From contig JABACO010000002.1 in assembly GCA_013339895.1 (NCBI GenBank), forward strand, positions 17,949,697 to 18,013,696: a stretch of DNA of 64,000 bases, given 5' to 3'. The DNA comes from Ephydatia muelleri (lineage: Eukaryota > Porifera > Demospongiae > Spongillida > Spongillidae). The position numbers and the translations under genes are program-made. Under the pieces are notes generated by a model. It searched no databases and was not told the DNA's origin. It saw only the letters and a list, made by a program, of their open reading frames with translations. This document shows positions 55,456 through 64,000 of this stretch, one piece after another (within the stretch, counting starts at the first letter, position 1; each line of letters starts with the position of its first letter).

Positions 55456-56001
55456 AGTTTATGAACTCGTTAATAACTAGAGAGGGTGGGTGATTAGGAA
55501 GAAGATCAAATTATCATTTAAATCATAAGATTCCACACTCCTCCCCAGGCCCTCTCTGTGCTTGCTCCAGCCATTCTGAGATACCAGGCAATCACAGTCT
55601 ATGATCATTTCAGGCCAGGAGTACATGTGTACATGTGCAGCATTATGGAGTGTGTAGTTACAGGTTCTAGAATCTTCAGATCCAGCCTGCATTTTTGCAT
55701 CATGTTCTTATATTATGTGATATGTTCATTAGTTAGAACAATGGTGCAAGTAAAATAAATGTAATGAAATTTTATTGTATAGCTGTGAATTTATTCATAT
55801 CCTATTACATGTATATAACTAATTATTCCACATTGTAAGGAATTTCAAATCATCTTAAAAGTGGCCAAAAGCAGTTCAAAATAAAGTCAATTACAAAGTC
55901 CAACACACCTATCTTTCCTTGTCACCACACACTGTTATACATTTCCTAATGATACCTACACAAATGTTTACAATACCTACTCAGTACTATGAAAACCACC
56001 A

Positions 56002-56267
56002 TTACTTCTGTCTCTCCATCTCCTTCACCTTCTCAGCTATTTCTCCATATCCTAATGTTTCAAATGTCTCAGCCAGAACACTGTAAGAGGCCAGTGACCC
56101 CTTCTGACTTTGCCACATCATCAACATTGCCTCTCTCCTGTTTGGTTCATCTGGTTCATCACGATGAATGTCTGTGATGTTCTGTTGTGATGCAAGTAGG
56201 CGTCTCCCAACTCGCCTCCAATCAAAACTGAACGAAGCAATTTTCAAGAAGTGGCCACTGGTGCATT
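56002..56267 (-). CDS. Exon 7 of copy B: C-terminal death domain
   Basis: Reads FDWRRVGRRLLASQQNITD, REAMLMMWQSQKGSL and LAETFETLGYGEIAEKV, ending EMERQK-stop. It is more canonical than copy A, where some hydrophobic positions differ (RYSNIVQVV). Confidence 0.8.
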
Positions 56268-59200
56268 CTGTGAGGAATTAAAATGGTGGATATTATGACA
56301 TGGGGTGGGTACCCAAGTACATGTACACAGATTACCCATTGGCTGATACTCTTATACTACATCATAAACATACACTCTTATCTACCCTCATTCTAAACAA
56401 ATCAATCACCTATGCTGTGTAGCATACCCATCATCTGATAAGGGGGGGGGAGGGAGGCATTGTTTATAAAATTTGTATTCATATCTCATCCCGAACAGTA
56501 CAAACATCTTGAAATGTAAGACTTACCAAGATCTTCGCAGCGACGAATAGAAGTTGCAGGAGCCCATGGATAATTAATTTTTTTAATACGAGACTCATCA
56601 TTACAGCATCTGGCCCAGAAATCATTATCTTTCCCCCTGATCAAAGCATGGTGCCTCTCCCCTCCTACACAGTCTCCATGACTACAGTACACAGCATCTA
56701 TAATGTCCTCCTCTGCACACTGGTAGCCAAGGTGTTTACACGCACTCATGATCCCTTTGTGAATAGCTGCTCGTATATTGGAGTATGGAGATGGACCACC
56801 ATGAGGTAACACAACGTGAAGTGCAAAATGGGAAAGAGTATCCATTATGGTTATTGTAGCAGGGATTTCTGAAGCTGAAAAGGCAACTGAATTGCTGTAC
56901 AGACATTTGGGTTTTCCGTCTTTCATGCACACAGTCCACTTTGAATGATTGAGCAGATAGGCCACAAGAAAGCAAAAGACTCCATTGGGATAACATCCTT
57001 CCTTGAATCGAATCAGAAGGGGATCACCTGACTGCAGATCTGATTGAATGTCTTTAAGGCAACATTCAGGAAGAAGGGCAGGCATCAAATATTCTCCATT
57101 ACCCACTGCAGCCACTATAGAACGACTGGCGAACAGCTTGAGAACATCAGAAGACGAGAACACACCATCATGGTAGTGTCCAGGAAATTCATCAAGTAAC
57201 TTCTGAGTGAGGTAAGCATAATCTTTGAACCTTTCCCAGTGGCCACTGATTGGTTTAGTTGGATCAGGCTGTTTCAGTAATTTATAACACTGTTGCACCA
57301 GCTCAGTAATGATGCTCAGGAGAACTTGAGGGTTACAAAATACCACATCTGGAAGGACATCTGGGTAATAGAGAAGGATATTACACTGCATGAAATGGTT
57401 CAGAGCTGCAGTGAAAGCTGCATCCTTTAGTTGTACACGCTCAGCGATTTGCTTGCACTCCAACAAACTGAGTACTTCTCTCTTCTTTCTGTGGGCCAGG
57501 TCATGCAGTAATACCTCCAATCCAAACCAGGCAATGGGCACATTCTCGGGTGTTGGAGACAGCTCTGATATCTTTGTACGCAACACTTTAGCAATAGCTC
57601 TATCCTTACTATCCGGAATTTGGGAGTTGACACCAAATATCACCTCTGCCATGTCTTGCCCCACATAAAGTGGTATGCACTTTTTATTTAATTGCAGACA
57701 TTCTTTCACTTTTCTGTTCTTCTCTTTTCTGGATTCATTGGATTCACCACACTTACCTTCAAGGTCCTTATGAGTGCCTATTACAACAACTTGAGGGCAC
57801 ATTGCACTGAACTGAAATGCCTTCAAGAAACGTGTCATTACTTCTTGATGTGATAAACATGATTCGAATGATCCTCCAATCATCTTACCATCAGTTCCAT
57901 AGCATGCTATTTTACGTTTCTGATCAAACTGTTCTGAAAGTTTGAGGACAAACAGCACCATAGAGAGGTTAGAGACAAAGAATGGTAGGAGATGGTGGAA
58001 CTGTGGCTGACCCCCACTGTCTACTAAGTGGATCCATTTCATTTTTAAGTGTTCCTTATTACCTATTGAGAAACATAAATATAAGATCATGCGCCAAGGA
58101 GATCACACTCAATTTGATAAAAGAGAAAGCATGCCATAAGAATAATGAGGCTAATTAGATATATATTGCACTGCAATACACAGTGAACAAAGGCTGGAAC
58201 ATCATTTACTTTCCCCAATTAAATATTGGCTGCTATTTGTGCCACGAACTCAATCCATCGCCTCAAACTCACCTGAAAGCTGGTTAATGATACTGATAAA
58301 GCTTTCCTCCACAGATATTTGGCTTGTGGTGGTGTCCAACTGAATTGAACCAGGAGCAGAAGCCCTAACTATAGATTGGGTGTCTGCTGTGTGAATGTGT
58401 TGTTCATCTGGTGATGATACCATCACATCATGTGTGTGGTTACTGGTGACTGGAGGAGAGGACATGAGCACATCTTCATATCCATCGGATGAGGACCTTG
58501 AGGGTCCTGGATCACTAGAATGGCTCACTGGTTGTACCTCACGTGGAGCATCCTTGGGAAGTGGTAGGACATATCCTTTGATCATCTGGCTCACTGTACG
58601 CATGAGGTCATAGTCACCATCAAGGATATACCAGTCATCCTCATCTTGCTTGGACACACCCACTGCAGACACAGTCACAGCACGGACAGGGTTATCAGCA
58701 ATCCCTGTACTGATTCTAAGCTCAGGAGGAGGCATTTTGAGGAGGAGATGTTTGACATGTGTTTTGCCCACTCCAGCTGATCCATGAATGAGACATTTGA
58801 TAGTTGAACATTCAGCATACCCCTTCTTCATGGCTTCATCGTACAGCCTCTTGGCCTCATCATTCAGCCACTTGGTCTGCTCTTTCTGTTCTTCCAAAAT
58901 CACTAAATGTAATGAAAATGTTCAAACCATGCCATTACAGTAATGTATTATTTATATCGGATTGTATCCGTGAAAAGGGACCTAACAAAATTTCCAGTAT
59001 GCACAATAGAAATGTAGCGCATTCTTTGAATGCATAGCTAATTAAATATTGAGAGCCTAACAACTCCATGATAGATATTCCGATTCTCAATCCGTAAGAA
59101 GCAATGTGTAGAAAACATTTCGAACTTCTAGAGTATAAACAATTGAAGTCGTGAAGTTCCCTTTTCAATCCCATATGTAGATCTGTTTGTTTCTGAGCGC

Positions 59201-61901
59201 ATAAATTATCCAAATCCTTGAATATGTGAGATTTATGCAACAAATAAACAATTTGATACCGTTTACCATGAGGATGTCTGACCTTTAATAGTGGTTTATG
59301 TTAGGATGCTGGTTAGTGCCATTATTTGGGTAGGTAGCTTGCTTGCAAATTGTGGAGGTTTGTCCACCATTCATTGTATGTGCAATATACTGCATTGTGT
59401 TATACGAGCAACACAGTGGGCTCTGCACAGGTGTTACTGCATATTGACTGCCCTGTCAACCTGTTACAGCTGCAGATACAGTCAGGTACAGATGGTGGCC
59501 ATGGAGAGGCTTGCTGCACCAATGTATTCCCTGATCATGGAGCCCCTCCCCCCCATCTGCCCATTGCACCAATGCTGATCAAGGGCAATAATTCAGAGAC
59601 ATTTGAATCAGGTGAGCTGTGCTGCCTGGGTTGGGTGACATACATTCTATTCCCCTCCATGCCCTCCATTACCTGCAGTCTAATACCTCTTTGCAAATAG
59701 CGTAACAATGCAGTACAGTATAGAATGGATGGTTGCATGGGACAATTTAACTTGGGGGAAAAAAATTATGTTGTGGGTACTAGATATGTGGGATCGTTTC
59801 CATAAAATGGGACCTAGCACATGCATTACTGGTACATGCAATAAAAATGTAATGCTTGCATTGAAATGTATGGCTAATTAAAAATTCAGAGCCTTACAAC
59901 TCCTTGAAGAGACAAGGTCATAACTGTGTGCTGGGTAAAGGTCAGGTGAAGGTTTAATATTAAGAAAATCAATTGTATAAGCAATTAAGCACCTAGACAA
60001 CTCTATATCAACACATATATCCAGACAACAACATTATCCATTTAGATAACTACATGACTTACCGGGTGCAGTATTGTGTGGGTGCTCCATAATAATCTTC
60101 TTGATAATGGATGAGTTGTCTCCCCACAGACGATGAAGGAGGCAGTCCACCAGTTCTTGCCATGAAGGTATAACCTTATCATGTCTGAGCCATAGAGTTA
60201 CCACCTTGTGCAGGCAGTCTTTGGGGGTGGAGCCAGATACCTCCTGTACTACTGAAGGGTCGAGCTTCAGAGCCAGGCCAAGAGCTTGCCATTGGTCCTT
60301 CAGCTTTGCTATGGTATCAACCACCTCAATGAGTGAGTTCTCCACATCTGTTCCATAATTAAACAATGTATCTGATAGCTAAAGATCCTCTATAAACCAA
60401 CTCACCTAACCTTATGGTGCTCACAGTATTTCCTGAAATATAATACACGTGAAAATCAGTAAGGTTCTCACTTCAGCACTCATCACAAACCCTTGGACCA
60501 CAACTTCTCAGTGAAGATTTTTTAATTACAGGTGGAATGGCATGTGAATATTCGACATTTAATATCCCAGCAAGCTGATTTGATCTCTTAAAAGTCTTTT
60601 TGTATTACATGTAGCTGGTTACAACAAAACATGGCATCACCGACCCTCATCACAGTTGAGCTAAGGTACTATCAGTGTTATGACCTAAATATGACTTCAT
60701 TTGGTGCTTTATGTGTTTTATTAATGCTTTATATTATAATTAATGACAGTTCAAAAGAAACCATGTAGAGTTTTCATAGTATTATCATCAACCCCAGCAT
60801 TCTGTTAAGCCTGCTAATATGTTTCTAATTATGGCCTATCCAATTGCTACCATTTCATGCTTATTTATTATGTGGTATGGACAATTTTTATTCTTATAAA
60901 GTAATATGATAAAGAAGTCTAGCTTGCTTTCTAATTAGCATACATTGTATCAAGAACACCAAGGTACAATACAAGAACTGGTATGCGTATCATCACATAT
61001 GTGTGTACCTCTTGCACTCAAACATTCATATGTACATCTATACACATTGTCCCAATAATATGCTCCATACCTCTGGTAATGTCTCTTGTCACAGGATGGG
61101 ACTGCTGCAATACTTTGGCCTCTTCTTCTTCATCCATAAGGGCAATGGCCTTAATCAGGTGATTCCAGGTGGGGAGACAGCTCAAACTGGAGTTCAACTT
61201 CAGCCACTCCATCACCACGTGGTTCAAATATGATGCAGGATTATTACGTGTTTTTATACCATCGAGCACCTTTCTGTCAATTTGCAATTTAACCCCAAGA
61301 TCATACCACTTCTCATGAAGTGGAGTGAGCTCATCACAAACTGTACTGGAGTACTGCACACCTAGAATAGCATAATAGCAGCAGTTACTGTATACAGTCA
61401 CAATAAATACTAATTAACGGTCTCAATTAAAAACTGGCTAGCACATGATGGCTCTACATGTATGCATGCCTAAGTACTTGCAATCAAGTCATAACAATGG
61501 CTGCCTTGTGATAAGGACGATCTCTTGGTTAGATAATTGCTATTACTAAATGTTATTGCTGTCTTGTCTTTACTATGGCCAGTATACTGCACAAACACAC
61601 AACTAACCAATGAACTTCGTATCTGTGGGGGCTAGGTGAGATAATGCTATCTCTTCAGCCAAAGGAACGTTGTCCCCTCCAGCAGGGTGTGCTATGGCCT
61701 TCACCAATGTCTGCCAACATGGCTCCATGATGTAGTCAAACATGTGCCTATCCCCACCTAGCCACCACCTCATGATCCTGCTCATCTGACCTGAAGGCAG
61801 GCCCTTCAAGTCCTCCAGGTACGGTATCTTCACCCCAAGGTAAAATCCAATGTCATACCAAGGTTCAATGTGATGTGTGATATCATACACTCTTTCTGGT
61901 C
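56002..61901 (-). CDS. Multi-death-domain ROCO-like GTPase, copy B
   Basis: Exons 61901-61608, 61361-61071, 60432-60406, 60347-60063, 58902-58273, 58062-56527 and 56267-56002. Lengths equal those of copy A except for one codon fewer in the COR exon (PHGGPS in place of PPHGGPS). All are phase 1-1 internally and all are open, for about 1,109 residues. The GTPase motifs GSAGVGKT, DSGGQPQF and THKD are unchanged. Differences cluster in the last 40 residues of the COR exon, the Ser-rich linker and the C-terminal death domain (SFDWRRVGRRLLASQQN). Neither copy shows damage, which argues for selection on both. As in copy A, the first coding exon is not identified. Confidence 0.85.
56527..58062 (-). 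CDS. Exon 6 of copy B: G3/G4 motifs and COR-like region
   Basis: 1,536 nt, same acceptor and donor as copy A. After the shared Cys-rich motif, the end (GKDNDFWARCCNDESRIKKI) differs clearly from copy A (VTELGSWTICCKDETRMTPI), suggesting gene conversion limits or relaxed constraint there. Confidence 0.85.
58273..58902 (-). CDS. Exon 5 of copy B: P-loop exon
   Basis: 630 nt. P-loop GSAGVGKT and STGIADNPVRA are identical to copy A. Changes fall in the Ser/Pro linker (DPGPSRSSSDG against DPGASSSSSDG). Confidence 0.85.
58957..59070. repeat. Dispersed intronic repeat, first copy in block B
   Basis: Counterpart of 7238-7362. Confidence 0.5.
59793..59905. repeat. Dispersed intronic repeat, second copy in block B
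   Basis: Counterpart of 8084-8195. Confidence 0.5.
60063..60347 (-). CDS. Exon 4 of copy B: third death-like domain
   Basis: Same 285 nt and phase as copy A, with a handful of substitutions (LIEVVDTIAKLKDQW). Confidence 0.8.
60406..60432 (-). CDS. 27-nt microexon, copy B
   Basis: TTTCAG|GAAATACTGTG to GTTAG|GTGAGT, encoding GNTVSTIRL. Length and both splice sites are conserved with 8713-8739. Confidence 0.65.
61071..61361 (-). CDS. Exon 2 of copy B: second death-like domain
   Basis: 291 nt. Almost the same peptide as copy A (VCDELTPLHEKWYDLGVKLQ). Confidence 0.8.
61608..61901 (-). CDS. Exon 1 (as visible) of copy B: first death-like domain
   Basis: 294 nt. Reads YDITHHIEPWYDIGFYLGVK, then DLKGLPSGQMSRIMRWWLGG. 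The donor ATTG|GTTAGT is shared with copy A. Confidence 0.75.
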
Positions 61902-62584
61902 CTGCAGAGATATCAACAACACAATAGTAGTGTGACTACACACTGAAATATCATTGATTGCACTGCTGTGTTTGGAACTGTCTAGATGGTACACAAATAA
62001 ATCGTCAGACATATATTTCATGTCGTGCTTCTGAACAACACACGTACAATTGGAAACTAGATAGAGACCACGGCAAAATGAACACACACGAACGGAATAC
62101 AGTTAATGCACACTTAGAGCACATGAGTGAATAAAAGCACTTGTTCTATGTGTTAGATTACTAGAATGTTCTAGAAGGTACAAAGTGATGTGAAATAATT
62201 ATCTATTGGACCACAATATTTGATCACTATAAATTAAGGATGAGACCTCACACAAATATTTAAATCTAGTGTATAAAAATAGTTAATTAATGTTATCCAG
62301 AAATAACCCATGACAGCTGTAATGGGCATGAAAAACTGTTTTATTCAGTTTGCAACACCATTATATATATGCTGTACTACATTACACATTATACAAAAGG
62401 TACCAGGACAGGCAAACGTGAGGCTGGCCCTACTAGGCATAGAGATAGGCGAACTTCTCTGATTACATAACACTCCCATGTGAACTACACTACTCAATCA
62501 AATTAACACCATGATTATGATGTAATAGGGTGAGAGGTACTGTAATACATCTTCTTTAATATTGTCCTCAAGCTTTAATATCTA

Positions 62585-63243
62585 TTATTTGAACAATCGC
62601 AGTTTTCTGAGCAGCTCCAGCCTGTACTGTGTTAGCCTCCACAACAAAGTCCTGCAGTTCTGTTGCTTTGCTTGAAGATAGCCTTGGCACAAGTTTGTGT
62701 CAAAATGCAACAGGTGGTGATCAATCATTACTCCTGCACTCTGTGCCAAACATGAGTACAAATAGTGAGACTCCAGTAGACGTGTGTACTGCAGTATGAT
62801 AAGCATAGAGTACCAGTGGTAGATACCACTCCCATTCATAGTCTTGTTCCACATATGTTCTTAACATCTGCAGCAATGATGTGTTCATGTGTTCAACCAT
62901 GCCGTCACACTGTGGGTGGTATGACGTTTGTTGATTCCGAATGCTTACAATGTCTGTTGAAAGATGGTACTTTCAAAGTTGGTTCCGAGTGTAGTATGTC
63001 TGGTACCCAATGAATAGGTGTTTCTTAAGTAATCAAGAATCTTCAGCTGTTCTCTGGAAGCCGTCACCAGTTGAATGATTGCAGTAAGCATAACTACATT
63101 TCTGCTGCTTGCAATGCCTCCTTCCACACCAGTGACACTGACGAACCCAAATCCAGCAAGATGTCCACTGTTGCCCTGCCCAGTTTCCCTTTGATTGTAA
63201 CTACTTTACTTTCAATGTAACTACCTTATCTAGTGTGTGTTCT
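62585..63243 (-). pseudogene. Ty3/gypsy relic, block B: integrase core joined to protease remnant
   Basis: The minus strand at about 62960-62735 reads QTSYHPQCDGMVEHMNTSLL, WEWYLPLVLYAYHTAVHTST and GVSLFVLMFG, a classic Ty3/gypsy integrase segment in which Glu of GMVE is the third catalytic residue. After a one-base shift it continues DHHLLHFDTNLCQGYLQAK and FVVEANTVQAG. Next to it, 63020-63180 matches the protease piece of block A (12175-12335). RT and the PR-RT linker are gone, a different deletion from that in block A. Confidence 0.7.
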
Positions 63244-63530
63244 ATACCACTGCACAAAAAGTTAGGTTTACTACGTCTGAACACGATGCGTAAACTTGTC
63301 GCAAACATGAAACATTATCTTTGCACGCATATTTACGCATATGTACACATGTAATGTCTTTACGCTAATGTTTGCAATACATTTACCACATACGTAAAGG
63401 TGCTTACATATTTACGTACATATTTACAACATATTTGCTACAGGTGTATATACCGTTATATATTTACCTACATCTTTGCAATACGTTTGCTAGCGATAGA
63501 TTTGCCATTGTCTTTACAGGGTAAGTAAAT
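63244..63530. repeat. AT-rich region of degenerate TTTACGTA/TTTGCAA repeats
   Basis: Recurring ATTTACGYATAT, TTTGCAATACATTTAC and CATATTTACAACATATTTGC motifs spaced 20-30 bases apart. No gene. Confidence 0.5.
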
Positions 63531-63860
63531 ATATGACCCAAATTCTAAATAAACGAAATCGTGCATTACAGGCCCGGCCCAGGTCGATCACTCTCGTACT
63601 CGATTCGACCCTACTCGCGCTCGAGACTTCACGACTCACACTCGCGATTCTACACTACGTACTCGCGCTATTTGAGCGAGCAGAGTCAAATTTGAATAAA
63701 GTTAAGCGACAAGTCGACAGTCATACCGGCCGCCCGCGACCTTCAGCCAACGCACGAAGGTCGGGCTATGCACCCAAATGTAATTATTATGATCTGGTTC
63801 CGCTTGTGCCCAGCTTCTAGTACTTCTACAAACGACGCTTGTGGAACATCAAATGCGCCA
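63531..63860. other. GC-richer unassigned stretch
   Basis: A plus-strand frame (63533-63820) of 95 codons has no domain. ACTCGCG-type motifs recur between 63590 and 63670. Confidence 0.35.
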
Positions 63861-63864
63861 CTGG

Positions 63865-64000
63865 TGGAGTATGTACTATGGTGGAGTATGTACACTGGTG
63901 GAGTATGTACACGGGTGGAGTGTGTGCACTGGTGTAGTGTGTGCACTGGTGTAGTGTGTGGAGTGTGTGCACTGGTGTAGTGTGTACACTGGTGGAGTGT
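63865..64000. repeat. Satellite of GTGGAGTRTGTACACTG units running off the window
   Basis: Units of 17-19 bases such as GTGGAGTATGTACACTG and GTGTAGTGTGTGCACTG continue to the last base. Confidence 0.8.

Overview
This window is animal nuclear DNA. It has GT-AG introns, many only 46-60 nt long, abundant microsatellites and minisatellites, and nested transposons. The gene content is a GBF1-type Arf-GEF, ROCO-like GTPases carrying several death domains, and a long ankyrin-array protein. Large families of death-domain GTPases and very short introns suggest an early-branching metazoan, most likely a demosponge. That assignment is inference. I see no bacterial genes, tRNA, rRNA or CRISPR array.

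Layout. (1) 1-1740: left edge with a possible exon fragment and CA-rich DNA. (2) 1752-12412: block A, holding a 36-bp minisatellite, an intact minus-strand gene (three death-like domains, P-loop GTPase, COR-like region, death domain) and a decayed Ty3/gypsy relic cut by a 600-bp TIR element. (3) 12865-18477: a plus-strand Ty3/gypsy with most of pol deleted and a 3.6-kb DDE transposon of unrecognised family (13643-17227) in its gag. (4) 19131-23042: a single-exon ankyrin gene of 18 nearly identical 204-bp units. (5) 23414-35164: a Mutator-like (MULE) transposon with matching TIRs and a 9-bp target duplication. It encodes a PHD finger, a DDE-type transposase and a Ulp1 cysteine protease, and holds a nested non-LTR retrotransposon (26802-30111, 17-bp target duplication). 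(6) 35185-36090: two retrotransposon 3' fragments, then tandem repeats. (7) 37823-50771: a 19-exon, 3'-truncated GBF1-like gene. One large intron holds a pogo element with about 715-bp inverted arms, and a hAT-type MITE sits exactly on a splice acceptor. (8) 51061-63243: block B, a second copy of block A in the same orientation. (9) 63244-64000: AT-rich and satellite DNA running off the window.

The two GTPase genes share the same exons, phases and 27-nt microexon, and every exon I could define is open. Both therefore look functional. Blocks A and B differ mainly by minisatellite expansions and transposon remnants. Death domains joined to a Roc-COR-like GTPase suggest an adaptor or switch in apoptosis or innate immunity, by analogy with ROCO and DAPK proteins. 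GBF1-family proteins activate Arf1 at the cis-Golgi; this copy is truncated and has several reading-frame breaks.
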